DNA of 16,712 nt from an uncultured Ellagibacter sp. (GTDB lineage Bacteria; Actinomycetota; Coriobacteriia; Coriobacteriales; Eggerthellaceae), in the NCBI GenBank assembly GCA_934613165.1, contig CAKTSW010000006.1, positions 1-16,712 of the forward strand, in the 5' to 3' direction. Numbering within the stretch: the stretch's first letter is position 1; each line of letters begins with the position of its first letter. The notes beneath the pieces were generated by a model. It saw only the letters and a list, made by a program, of their open reading frames with translations, searched no databases and had not been told where the DNA came from. Shown piece by piece: positions 7,138 through 14,928 of this stretch. Both the position numbers and the translations under genes were made by a program.

Positions 7138-7274
7138 AAGATAAAGAAAGCCCCAGCGTATGGGGCTTTCGGCAAGTCAGATTGCCACCTACGTGGCGCC
7201 TGCAGAACAGGCATTTTTGGCAAAGCCGTATTTTGACTCGCAGTGTCGATCCGACTGGTAATCGGAGACGACGT
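7138..7274 (-). ncRNA. tracrRNA of the type II-A system
   Basis: Plus-strand bases 7231-7263 are a degenerate copy of the CRISPR repeat, so the minus-strand RNA is its anti-repeat. Pairing to repeat positions 2-32 gives 5 bp (UUUUG side), an internal bulge, 8 bp, one mismatch, 3 bp, one G-U pair and 11 bp. Downstream on the RNA come a small nexus stem (7219-7227), hairpins at 7198-7212 and 7184-7197, and a 10-bp terminator stem (7146-7155 with 7161-7170) followed by UUUAUCUU. A possible promoter is TTCACG (7310-7305) and TATGGT (7286-7281), 18-nt spacer, giving a start near 7274. The RNA guides RNase III processing of crRNA and docks it in Cas9. The body is well supported; exact ends are estimates. 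Confidence 0.88.
7146..7170 (-). terminator. Rho-independent terminator of tracrRNA
   Basis: A perfect 10-bp stem (7146-7155 with 7161-7170) with loop gcgta is followed on the minus strand by TTTATCTT. It ends the tracrRNA; on the plus strand there is no T-run after it. Confidence 0.85.
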
Positions 7275-7305
7275 CACTGTACCATAAGCCGAAAGGGTGG
7301 TTGGC

Positions 7306-10300
7306 GTGAATTTGCGGAATTTCAAGGGCGACTACAGCATCGGTCTCGATATGGGGACGGGATCGGTTGGCTGGGCGGTGACAGACGAAGACGGCAACTT
7401 GCTTCATTTCAAGAAGCAGCCGACGTGGGGTAGCCGTTTGTTCGACAGTGCTCAAACCGCCGCCGAAGCTCGTACTCCTCGCGGCCAGCGAAGGCGCTAT
7501 GTGCGTCGTCGTTGGCGTCTTGATCTGCTTCAAGGTCTGCTGCAAGAAGAAATCGAACATGTCGACCCCGATTTCTTTCTTCGTCTTCGTCAATCTCGGT
7601 TGGTGGATAACGACCCGAACAAGACGACCTCTAACTATCGCTGGCCGCTATTCAACGACAGCGATTTCACCGAAGTCGATTACTACAACAAGTTCCCGAC
7701 TATTTACCACCTGCGCACTTGGCTTATGAAAACCGATGAGCAGGCGGACATTCGCCTTATCTACCTGGCGTTTCACAACATCGTGAAACATCGCGGCAAC
7801 TTTTTGCGCGAAGACCAGAGAAATCTCTCCTCGAAGAACGCCAACCCGGACAAGGCTGTCAAGGAGCTTTGCCGCTCACTGGAGGAATGGGTTGAAGGGC
7901 AAGAAGGCGAATGTGGAGCGCTCAAGCAAAACGATATCGTTGCCACGCTTATCGCGAAGGGCGCGCGGCCGTCGGAGCGTGCGGCGGAACTCGTCGATCT
8001 GCTCCCGGTTTCGTTCGGGGATGGCGACAAAGCAGCCGACAAAAAGCTCAAGAAAGCGCTCGCCAATTCTATGGTCGGCCTGAAAGCCGAATTCAAGGAT
8101 GTATTCGGCGATTTTGCTTCCGAGGGAACGAAAATATCGCTTTCGGACGATGAGGCGTCGGAGGTGCTTCTCGAGGCATGTCCCGACGAGGGCAAAGAGC
8201 TTTTCGAGTCGCTTCGAAAAGTGCATTCGGCCTATGTTCTTCAGGGGTTGTTGTCATATGCCCCGGGCGAGAGCATCTCGGCCAATATGGTGGCGAAGTA
8301 CGATCAGTATGCCCGCGACTTGAGAACCTTGAAGTCGCTGGTTCGCGACTATGCGCCTGGCTCATATGGCGAGTTCTTCCGTGGTGCCCTCTACGAGGAC
8401 AAGAGCGGCTACGACATGTTCGCCGCCAAGGAAGCGCGGAACTACACGGGTTATAACATGGGCAAAGTTTCGTATGACGACTTCGCCAAGCAGGTGAAAA
8501 ACCTATTCAAGGGCACGGGCGCCGAAGGTGATGAGCGCCACGAAGCCATGATGGATGCATTCGACGACCAGCGTTTCTTGCGCCGCTTGAAAACGAGCGA
8601 CAACGGGAGTATCTGCTACCAACTGCACTTAGAAGAAATGGAGGCGATCATCGACAATCAGGGTCGCTTTTACCCGGTACTCGTCGATGAAAAGGAGAAA
8701 CTTCTGTCGTTGGTGAAGTTCCGCATTCCGTATTACGTGGGCCCGCTGACGCAGCGCAACGCGCGAACCGACGCGCATGGCAAGCCCCGTTTCGCGTGGG
8801 CGGAACGCAAACCGGGAACTGAAGGTGTTGCACTTACGCCATGGAACTGTGAAAGCGTTATCGACAAGGGCGCAAGCGCCGAAAAGTTCATCACGCGCAT
8901 GACTGGTACGTGCACGTACTTGCAGGGTGAAGACGTGTTGCCGAAATGCTCGCTTCTTTACGAGGAATTCTGCATGTTGAACGAACTGAACGGCATGCGC
9001 TGGACCTCCGACGGCGATGACGAGCAACGCTTCGACACTGAGCAGCGCCGGGGGATGATGCGCGATTTGTTCCGCAAGACGCGCACCGTTTCGAACAAAA
9101 AGATCGCCGATTGGCTCGTGAGAAACGGATATACCCATTCGCCGAAGGTATCGGGTGGGCAGAATGAAACGGGTTTGGAATCGAAGCTCGGCTCGTACAT
9201 CTTCTTCGCGAAAGATATCTTCGGTGTCGGTGAAATCGCGGAAGCGGATGTGCCGATGGTGGAGGAAATCATCCTTTGGAGCACGTTGTTCGAGGACCGA
9301 TCGATTCTGAAGGAAAAGCTGCAGGAGAAATACGGCGATGCGGGCGAAGGTCGTCTGAGCGCCGAGCAGATCAAGAAGATCTGCAAGAAACGATTTACTG
9401 GATGGGGCCGTCTGTCGAGGCGTTTCCTCACTGGCCTTAAGGTCGATACCCAGTTGGGCGAGAAATCGATTATGGACGTGCTACGCGAAGGCGACCCGAA
9501 TGCCGATGTGCGGCGTGGGCGCACCATGGTGCTTATGGAAATCCTGCATGATGACGACTTGGGCTTCCAGAAGAAAATCGATGCGTTCAACCGTGCGTAC
9601 TTCGCCGAGGCGGGAAGCGCTTTGGGCGTGAACGATCTTCCCGGGTCGCCTGCGATTCGCCGCAGCCTGAACCAGGCGATTCGCATCGTCGATGAGATCG
9701 CGCATATCGCCGGGCATACCCCGGCAAACGTGTTCATCGAGGTTACGCGCGACGACGAGATGGGCAAGAAAGGACGCCGCACTACGCGCCGCTACGACCA
9801 GCTGAAAGAGGCGCTTGCGGATATCAAGAAGGACGACCCGCAAATCTGGAAGGAGATTCAGGCGGCGAATCCGGCCGACTTGGACGAACGTCTCACGCTG
9901 TACTTCATGCAGCGCGGTAAGTGCATGTACTCGGGCAAGCCGATCGATATTAATCAGCTTTCGAACGCGGGGCTTTATGAGGTCGACCATATTATCCCGC
10001 GCGCTTACATCAAGGACGACAGCTTCGAGAACAAAGCGCTCGTGCTTCGCGAGTGCAATCAGCGCAAGACGGATTCCATGCTGCTTGATGAGGGGATTCG
10101 TCGCAATATGGCAGGCTATTGGCGCAGCTTGCACGATGCGAAGCTCATTGGCGACAAGAAATTCAACAATCTTATGCGCTCGAGCATCGGCGAGAACGCT
10201 ATGCGCGGATTCATCGCGCGTCAGCTGGTGGAGACGAGCCAGACGGTGAAGCTGACTCAATCGTTGCTCGCGGCGAAATATCCGGATACGAAGATCACGC

Positions 10301-11475
10301 CGGTGAAGGCGAGCATGTCGCACAACCTGCGCGAAGCGGCGGGCCTTGTGAAGTGCCGCGAGGCGAACGATTTCCATCATGCGCACGACGCATTCTTGGC
10401 ATGTAGGGTGGGGCTTTTCATTCGAAAATGGTATCCGGACATGTACGACCAACCCATTCGTTACACGCGAGCGATGCGTAAATACGTGCAGGAGCAGGCG
10501 GAGGAGTTCAAAAAGACGCATTGCGCGCCGGGCACGAGCGGCTTTGTCGTCGGGCGGTTCATGAGTTCATTCGTCGACACTGAAACCGGTGAACTGTGGG
10601 AAGGCGCTGAAGAAGTTGAAGGCATCCGTCGCGCGCTGAACTACCGCCAGTGCCACATCACGCGCATGCCCATGGAGGATTCGGGTGCGTTTTGGGATGC
10701 GACCATTTATTCCCCGCGTGACCCGAAGATGGGCGGCAAGCTTTCGTTGCGTCTGAAGGGCGATCTGGATGTGGCGACTTACGGTGGATATTCGAGACAA
10801 CAGTTCGCGTACTTCTTCATTTACGAGGCGCGTGACAAGAAGGGACGCCCCGCGTTCCGCTTCTCGCAGGTTCCCGTGTGGCTGGCGTCGCGAATTGCCA
10901 GCGAAGAAGGAGCGCTTGAGAAATACGCGCGCGAACAGGCAGAAGGCGAGAAACTCGAGTTTGTCCGCATTCAGCGCGCGAAGGTCTTGAAGAAGCAGCT
11001 GGTGGAGATTGATGGAGAGAGATTCTTCATTACGGGGAAGAGGGAAGTACGGAACGCGACGGAAATTGCATTCTCTTCCGAGGAAATCGCTATGCTCGAA
11101 CAATATATTTCGAAGAAAGAGGGGCATCCAAGCGATCATTCCCAGTGTACTATGCGTCCTTCCGATCTTTTGAATAACATTATTTGTTTTAGGCGATATT
11201 CGTCTCGGTTGCTCGATTTGGTCAAACTAGATGTCGTCAAAGCACATTTCGCGGAACTCGACGCCGATGATCAAACGGAACACCTGCTTCGCATTATTTC
11301 GTTGGTTAATGGGATGACAAATATGGTTGATCTTGTAAAGGTTGGGGGATCGAAATACTCGGGTTCAATGAATCTGTCGTTCAGTAAACTCCTCAACGAC
11401 CCCGATGCAGACTTCTACATCATTGACCAGTCGGAGACGGGCATGTTCGAACGGAGGACGCGCGTTGGCCTTTAG
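7306..11475 (+). CDS. cas9: CRISPR-associated endonuclease Cas9, subtype II-A
   Basis: The 1,389-residue protein is an RNA-guided DNA endonuclease. In order: RuvC-I YSIGLDMGTGSVGW with Asp15; an arginine-rich bridge helix (about 55-73, PRGQRRRYVRRRWR); a large alpha-helical recognition lobe; RuvC-II NVFIEVTRDDE with Glu812; HNH YEVDHIIPRAYIKDDSF with His895, and Asn909 and Asn918; RuvC-III DFHHAHDA with His1025 and Asp1028; and a C-terminal PAM-interacting region. All catalytic residues are present, so it should cut both strands. The length is close to S. pyogenes Cas9. The GTG at 7306 has AAAGGG about 8 nt upstream; a GTG at 7297 has no room for a binding site. It is the first gene of cas9-cas1-cas2-csn2, and its start overlaps the likely tracrRNA promoter on the other strand. 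Confidence 0.97.
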   Translation: MNLRNFKGDYSIGLDMGTGSVGWAVTDEDGNLLHFKKQPTWGSRLFDSAQTAAEARTPRGQRRRYVRRRWRLDLLQGLLQEEIEHVDPDFFLRLRQSRLVDNDPNKTTSNYRWPLFNDSDFTEVDYYNKFPTIYHLRTWLMKTDEQADIRLIYLAFHNIVKHRGNFLREDQRNLSSKNANPDKAVKELCRSLEEWVEGQEGECGALKQNDIVATLIAKGARPSERAAELVDLLPVSFGDGDKAADKKLKKALANSMVGLKAEFKDVFGDFASEGTKISLSDDEASEVLLEACPDEGKELFESLRKVHSAYVLQGLLSYAPGESISANMVAKYDQYARDLRTLKSLVRDYAPGSYGEFFRGALYEDKSGYDMFAAKEARNYTGYNMGKVSYDDFAKQVKNLFKGTGAEGDERHEAMMDAFDDQRFLRRLKTSDNGSICYQLHLEEMEAIIDNQGRFYPVLVDEKEKLLSLVKFRIPYYVGPLTQRNARTDAHGKPRFAWAERKPGTEGVALTPWNCESVIDKGASAEKFITRMTGTCTYLQGEDVLPKCSLLYEEFCMLNELNGMRWTSDGDDEQRFDTEQRRGMMRDLFRKTRTVSNKKIADWLVRNGYTHSPKVSGGQNETGLESKLGSYIFFAKDIFGVGEIAEADVPMVEEIILWSTLFEDRSILKEKLQEKYGDAGEGRLSAEQIKKICKKRFTGWGRLSRRFLTGLKVDTQLGEKSIMDVLREGDPNADVRRGRTMVLMEILHDDDLGFQKKIDAFNRAYFAEAGSALGVNDLPGSPAIRRSLNQAIRIVDEIAHIAGHTPANVFIEVTRDDEMGKKGRRTTRRYDQLKEALADIKKDDPQIWKEIQAANPADLDERLTLYFMQRGKCMYSGKPIDINQLSNAGLYEVDHIIPRAYIKDDSFENKALVLRECNQRKTDSMLLDEGIRRNMAGYWRSLHDAKLIGDKKFNNLMRSSIGENAMRGFIARQLVETSQTVKLTQSLLAAKYPDTKITPVKASMSHNLREAAGLVKCREANDFHHAHDAFLACRVGLFIRKWYPDMYDQPIRYTRAMRKYVQEQAEEFKKTHCAPGTSGFVVGRFMSSFVDTETGELWEGAEEVEGIRRALNYRQCHITRMPMEDSGAFWDATIYSPRDPKMGGKLSLRLKGDLDVATYGGYSRQQFAYFFIYEARDKKGRPAFRFSQVPVWLASRIASEEGALEKYAREQAEGEKLEFVRIQRAKVLKKQLVEIDGERFFITGKREVRNATEIAFSSEEIAMLEQYISKKEGHPSDHSQCTMRPSDLLNNIICFRRYSSRLLDLVKLDVVKAHFAELDADDQTEHLLRIISLVNGMTNMVDLVKVGGSKYSGSMNLSFSKLLNDPDADFYIIDQSETGMFERRTRVGL

Positions 11476-12343
11476 GAATATCGTCATTGCGAGCCCCTGC
11501 AAGCTCTCCTATAAGGGAGGCTATCTGGTGGTGCGCAAGGAAGACGATACGACGAAGGTCCACCTTTCCGAGATAACGTCCATCGTGTTGCAGACGAACC
11601 AGGTCTATATCAGCGCCTATCTGCTCTCGGAGCTTGCCAAGGAAAAGATATCATTCGTAGTGGCCGACGAAAAATGCAATCCCATCGGCCACTACCTGCC
11701 GCTTTATGGCTCTCATAACACGAGCAAGCGAATCAGCGAACAGCTCGAATGGGGAGAGCCTATCAAGAAGCGCGTGTGGCAGCGTGTGGTGAAGGACAAA
11801 ATCGCCCATCAAAGCAGGGTTCTCAGCGCGCGAGCATGCGAGGCGGAAGGCGATATTCTTGCGCATCTGGTCCCCGAAGTTCGTTCGGGCGACACGACGA
11901 ATCGAGAGGCTCATGCGGCGCGCGTCTACTTCCAGGCGCTGTTCGGGCAAGGTTTTTCGCGCGATGATGACACGCCGATCAACGCGGCGCTCAATTATGG
12001 TTACGGCATCCTTCTTTCCGCGGTTAGCCGTGAAATCGTGGCGCGAGGTTACCTTACCCAGTGCGGTATTTGCCACCGCAATGAATTCAATCAGTTCAAC
12101 CTGAGTTGCGACTTTATGGAACCCTTTCGCCCTATCGTCGATCGTCTTGTGTTCGACAACGTCGACGGTGAGTTCGGCAAACAAGAGAAATATCTGCTCA
12201 TCGACATGCTCAATCAGTCTATTCCGTACCGAGCTGGCCGATATCGCGTGGGATCGGTCATAGGGTTGTATGTGCGGGACTGTCTCTGCGCGTTGAACAA
12301 ACGCTTATCGGTCGATGAAATCGAAGCATTCGATGTGTTATGA
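11465..12343 (+). CDS. cas1: Type II Cas1 spacer-integration nuclease
   Basis: The 292-residue protein is the integrase that, with Cas2, inserts new spacers at the leader end of the array. The metal-binding active-site residues are visible as Glu148 (NREAHAARVYF), His204 (CGICHRNEF) and Glu219 (CDFMEPFRP), at nearly the same positions as in S. pyogenes Cas1. The N-terminus MAFRNIVIASPCKLSYKGG is typical of type II Cas1. The start is a TTG at 11465 that follows GGAGG by about 9 nt and overlaps the end of cas9, so translation is coupled; longer upstream starts would lie in cas9 and add residues unlike the family. Confidence 0.96.
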   Translation: MAFRNIVIASPCKLSYKGGYLVVRKEDDTTKVHLSEITSIVLQTNQVYISAYLLSELAKEKISFVVADEKCNPIGHYLPLYGSHNTSKRISEQLEWGEPIKKRVWQRVVKDKIAHQSRVLSARACEAEGDILAHLVPEVRSGDTTNREAHAARVYFQALFGQGFSRDDDTPINAALNYGYGILLSAVSREIVARGYLTQCGICHRNEFNQFNLSCDFMEPFRPIVDRLVFDNVDGEFGKQEKYLLIDMLNQSIPYRAGRYRVGSVIGLYVRDCLCALNKRLSVDEIEAFDVL

Positions 12344-12675
12344 ACGAGAAGGCGAGGGTTCGATACATGCGGCTCGTACTGTTTTTCGATCTACCGGTTG
12401 TCACGGCGAAGCAGCGGAAGGATTATCGCCTGTTCAGGAAGTTTCTACTGAAGGATGGGTTTCTCCCTTTACAAGAATCGGTGTACGCGAAGCTTGTCGT
12501 GAACGATGCGGCAGCTGGCAGTGCGGTTTCTCGGGTTCGAAAACATCGACCTCCTGCGGGGTTGGTGCAGATTCTTAAAGTGACCGAAAGTCAGTTCGCG
12601 ACCATGGAATACATTACGGGAGACCGACCGAGCTACGACGAGATTGACACCATGGAAGAGCTTTTGATTCTATGA
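12340..12675 (+). CDS. cas2: Cas2 adaptation protein
   Basis: The 111-residue protein forms the dimer that bridges two Cas1 dimers in the integration complex. The ferredoxin-like core begins YMRLVLFFDLP with Asp17 at the usual position, followed by KQRKDYRLFRKFLLKDGF, LQESVYAKL and PPAGLVQILKVTESQF. The ATG at 12340 overlaps the cas1 stop as ATGA, indicating coupled translation. A second ATG at 12367 would give a shorter protein beginning MRLVLFFDLP and cannot be excluded. Confidence 0.95.
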   Translation: MNEKARVRYMRLVLFFDLPVVTAKQRKDYRLFRKFLLKDGFLPLQESVYAKLVVNDAAAGSAVSRVRKHRPPAGLVQILKVTESQFATMEYITGDRPSYDEIDTMEELLIL

Positions 12676-13352
12676 AGCTTGTGCTAACCGGGTTGGAAAA
12701 CCCAATCGAAATCGTGCCAGGACTCGTGACGACGCTCCAAGTGGAAAACGAGGCGCTGTTCGCGAGGGTCGCGCGTTCGATAGTTTCGCTTCAGGGGCGG
12801 GAGGCGGTTGAGCCGTTTACGCTTTGGGAGGACGATGCCGAGGTGAAGCCGTCGTCGGCCTTGCTTGTTGTGCCCGATGCGTTGAATCTGCCATGGGATG
12901 AGCGGTTGCTTATGGGCGAGGTGCTAAAGCGCGTCGAGCGGGAATTTCTTGAAGATGAGGATTTGCGGCGGGCCGTCGAGTCAATGGATTCTTCGCTGTC
13001 AGAAAAGTTGCTTCAACTGGGCTTTGGGATGAATTCCGATTATGGTTTCGCGTTAGAATGGGATTTGAAGCGCTACCTGAAATTCAGGGGCTTCGGAGTC
13101 GGATTTCGCTCCGACGAATCGCTCCTTGACAGTCTGTTGAACTTTCTTTCTTTGGCTTTTGACGCAGGTTGCAAAAAAGTCATCGTCTTTGTGAATCTTA
13201 AGACTTTTTTGACGAAAAGCGAGGTCGAAGCGCTTTTCGAGCACGTTTTTTATTCGAAGATGAAGGTTTTGCTTCTCGAGAATAAGCGCGACGAAGTAGT
13301 GTATGATTATGGACGGAAAATGATTGTTGACCTGCAGTTTCTTGAATATTGA
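12672..13352 (+). CDS. csn2: Csn2 subtype II-A adaptation protein
   Basis: The 226-residue protein fits Csn2, the marker of subtype II-A. Csn2 forms a ring-shaped tetramer that slides on double-stranded DNA ends and is needed for spacer acquisition with Cas1-Cas2 and Cas9. The sequence has the N-terminal strand MKLVLTGLENPIEI, the helical stretch ending EDEDLRRAVESMDSSLSEKL, and a late hydrophobic strand KKVIVFVNLKTFLTK. It starts at an ATG overlapping the cas2 stop (ATGA), and its stop lies 56 nt before the first repeat, fixing the leader. Identification rests on size, position and pattern, as Csn2 is poorly conserved. Confidence 0.9.
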   Translation: MKLVLTGLENPIEIVPGLVTTLQVENEALFARVARSIVSLQGREAVEPFTLWEDDAEVKPSSALLVVPDALNLPWDERLLMGEVLKRVEREFLEDEDLRRAVESMDSSLSEKLLQLGFGMNSDYGFALEWDLKRYLKFRGFGVGFRSDESLLDSLLNFLSLAFDAGCKKVIVFVNLKTFLTKSEVEALFEHVFYSKMKVLLLENKRDEVVYDYGRKMIVDLQFLEY

Positions 13353-13408
13353 AAACGTATCTGGTCGGGTTGCCCGTCCCCTTCGCAGTGGGGGAACTTG
13401 CTTCAATG
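13353..13408 (+). promoter_or_regulatory. CRISPR leader
   Basis: Only 56 nt separate the csn2 stop from repeat 1. The truncated repeat is at the other end, so this is the leader side, where new spacers enter. It contains two small stems, CGGG/CCCG (13366-13376) and TCCCC/GGGGA (13377-13395). No good promoter is visible within it; array transcription may start inside csn2. Confidence 0.6.
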
Positions 13409-13759
13409 GTTTTGGAGCAGTGTCAATCTGACTGGTAATCAAACCGAGTCGAACGCGAACGACTGAACGCGCTTGTTTTGGAGCAGTGTCAATCTGACTG
13501 GTAATCAAACGTATTCGGAGGACAGTTCGAATTACAAGAAGTTTTGGAGCAGTGTCAATCTGACTGGTAATCAAACGCTGCACGTGGACGCGGCAACCGT
13601 CGTGGAGTTTTGGAGCAGTGTCAATCTGACTGGTAATCAAACGGAAGCGTTTCCGTTCGCGCGAAAGTTCCGTTTTGGAGCAGTGTCAATCTGACTGGTA
13701 ATCAAACGAACATCTCCACCTCCATGCGCTACTACATGTTTTGGAGCAGTGTCAATCTG
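13409..13759 (+). CRISPR. Type II-A CRISPR array, 5 spacers, truncated last repeat
   Basis: Five identical 36-nt repeats start at 13409, 13475, 13541, 13607 and 13672. Each begins GTTTTGGAGCAGTGTC and ends GGTAATCAAAC. Spacers occupy 13445-13474, 13511-13540, 13577-13606, 13643-13671 and 13708-13737 (30, 30, 30, 29 and 30 nt). A sixth repeat starts at 13738 but matches only for 22 nt, to 13759, before the sequence changes abruptly. The array is read on the plus strand, because the tracrRNA anti-repeat pairs with the GTTTT end. The perfect identity of the five repeats suggests recent activity or slow decay. No spacer matches anything I noticed in the window. Confidence 0.98.
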
Positions 13760-13932
13760 TCGTCGCCGCAATTCGCCGTCGCTTTTCGGTCGATGAATTG
13801 CTCCTTGTATCCATTAACGATCGGATAGTATCCGTTCCTCATCAGTATCGATTCAGCGTCCGTGTCGATTTCGATGCCCCGTGAGGCAAGCAGGTCTATC
13901 TGTTCATCGATGGACTTGAAAGGTTTCTGCAC
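13760..13932 (-). pseudogene. Abi-family (Abi_2, AbiD/F-like) N-terminal fragment
   Basis: A GTG at 13932, preceded by GGAGG with 6-nt spacing, opens a reading frame with KPFKSIDEQIDLLASRG and MRNGYYPIVNGYKEQFID. This is the N-terminal pattern of Abi_2-type abortive-infection proteins, which are HEPN-domain RNases acting against phage. After about 57 codons the frame runs into the truncated CRISPR repeat and stops within the last spacer. The remaining domain, usually over 200 residues, is absent, including the HEPN motif. It is therefore a dead remnant whose 3' end was removed at the array junction. A likely -35 (TTGATA, 13978-13973) lies upstream within a palindrome. The family call is from motif similarity. 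Confidence 0.75.
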
Positions 13933-13974
13933 GTTGTCCTCCGGTAATAAGTTAGCCTTAGCTTGCGTGTGTTA

Positions 13975-13999
13975 TCAACATGAACATTGTTCATGTTGA
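13975..13999. promoter_or_regulatory. Perfect 25-nt palindrome, operator-like
   Basis: TCAACATGAACA (13975-13986) and TGTTCATGTTGA (13988-13999) are exact inverted copies around a single T. The site lies between the minus-strand Abi remnant and the plus-strand membrane protein and covers the probable -35 of the former. TGAAC-N-GTTCA palindromes are common TetR-type targets, but no such regulator is in the window. Confidence 0.6.
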
Positions 14000-14066
14000 A
14001 CGGCGCTGGGCTGTGGCAGGCATATCCTGCATGAGGAAAGACGAGGCGAAACGAAGGAAGTTTCTC

Positions 14067-14537
14067 ATGCTCAAGGTGTCGAAAGATAAGCTTCTGCTTA
14101 TCGCGGGAATCGTGTGGTTCGCCGCCGGATTCAATATCGCGCTCATTGGATTTCAGGCATATAGCCAGGTTGTAAGCGCATTCGCATGGCAATTCGTTTT
14201 GCTGCTCGTTGCGGGTTCGGCCGTCATTTTCTCGCTGTTCCATGCGTTCATCTTCTCGAAGATGGTGCGCAAGCATTCGGAGCGCATCGCGGGCTTGCCG
14301 GGGGAGCGGGCGTCGTTCTGGAAGTTCTTCGACGCTGCGGGTTACATCATGATGGCGATCATGATGAGCGGCGGCATCGCATTGCGCATGTCGGGCATCG
14401 TGCCCGACTGGTTCATTGCGTTCTTCTATTTCGGTCTTGGCGTCGCGCTCGCGCTCTCGGGCGTGAGCTTTCTTGCGCGGTTCTTCCGTCGTACGCCGAG
14501 CGTGTGCCCTATCGCATCGCGCAACCTCGCGAAGTAG
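14067..14537 (+). CDS. Small four-helix membrane protein, unknown function
   Basis: A 156-residue protein of unknown family. Four hydrophobic segments are visible at about 9-31, 39-63, 87-110 and 114-138, with a charged loop between the second and third (SKMVRKHSERIAGLPGE). Both ends are basic, suggesting they face the cytoplasm. No signal peptide and no catalytic motif is seen. The ATG at 14067 is preferred for GAAGGAAG about 6 nt upstream; starts at 14031 or 13980 are possible, but the last would begin inside the 25-nt palindrome. A 9-bp hairpin (14542-14550 with 14564-14572) follows the stop. Function cannot be assigned; regulation through the palindrome is possible. Confidence 0.75.
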   Translation: MLKVSKDKLLLIAGIVWFAAGFNIALIGFQAYSQVVSAFAWQFVLLLVAGSAVIFSLFHAFIFSKMVRKHSERIAGLPGERASFWKFFDAAGYIMMAIMMSGGIALRMSGIVPDWFIAFFYFGLGVALALSGVSFLARFFRRTPSVCPIASRNLAK

Positions 14538-14541
14538 GGGC

Positions 14542-14572
14542 CTTGGCGGCAACGACCGCGAGCGCCGCCAAG
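14542..14572 (+). terminator. Hairpin after the membrane protein gene
   Basis: CTTGGCGGC (14542-14550) pairs perfectly with GCCGCCAAG (14564-14572), 4 nt after the stop. There is no U-run, so it may be a 3'-end stabiliser or a weak terminator. Confidence 0.45.
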
Positions 14573-14739
14573 TCGGAATGCTTCGCATGCGGTCTTGGTA
14601 GCGCAGCCGGGTTCGCGGTGCAGACCTGGTCCGACTGCAAGGTTATCTGAAACGAACTTGTAACAAAAGCGCAGGTCGATTCATAAGATGACCACGTCTC
14701 TAACATATGCGCTTCAAGGTCGTCTTCTATACTTCGTAT

Positions 14740-14870
14740 CAGCAAGCGAAAAGGTTCCCCTCCTCACAGCTTGCTCTGCTTTAACTAGCAGGTGCGGCCA
14801 ACGTACCGGCCGCTCAATCCCCTCCTTGTGGCCCGCCCGAGCTCCCCTCTCCGGCGGGCCTCCTCTTTTC
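14740..14870 (+). ncRNA. Candidate small RNA with three C-rich anti-SD segments
   Basis: No open reading frame is supported between 14538 and 14928, but an RNA-like unit is visible. A near-consensus -10 TATACT (14728-14733) would start a transcript near 14740. Hairpin 1 is AGCAAGC/GCTTGCT (14741-14747 with 14769-14775), with TCCCCTCCTC (14756-14765) in its loop. Hairpin 2 is GCGGCC/GGCCGC (14794-14799 with 14808-14813). A linker follows with TCCCCTCCTT (14818-14827). The terminator stem GGCCCGCC/GGCGGGCC (14830-14837 with 14853-14860) has TCCCCTCT in its loop and TCCTCTTTT after it. An alternative upstream promoter is TTGTAA (14658-14663) with CATAAG (14682-14687). The -35 for TATACT is weak. 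I do not recognise an Rfam family. Confidence 0.5.
14830..14869 (+). terminator. Rho-independent terminator upstream of rarA
   Basis: A perfect 8-bp GC stem (14830-14837 with 14853-14860), with a 15-nt loop, is followed by TCCTCTTTT. No gene lies immediately before it, which is the main reason to suspect a small RNA ending here. Confidence 0.65.
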
Positions 14871-14912
14871 CAGCCTATTTTCCCAAGGTGGATAGGCAAA
14901 CAAACGTTCGCA

Positions 14913-14921
14913 TGTTATCAT
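14913..14921 (+). promoter_or_regulatory. rarA: Extended -10 promoter of rarA
   Basis: TGTTATCAT is an extended -10 element. Transcription would start about 7 nt later, at 14928-14929, which is the ATG of rarA itself. Confidence 0.45.
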
Positions 14922-14928
14922 ACGCGCT

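Noticed and set aside
13053..13694. Open frames on both strands containing a repeated peptide across the array
   Set aside because: The repeats are CRISPR repeats translated in frame; 36-nt repeats with 30-nt spacers keep the frame open.
13738..13759. Possible second CRISPR array or extra anti-repeat at the distal end
   Set aside because: It is only a 22-nt match in the same orientation and register as the array, so it is the truncated last repeat.
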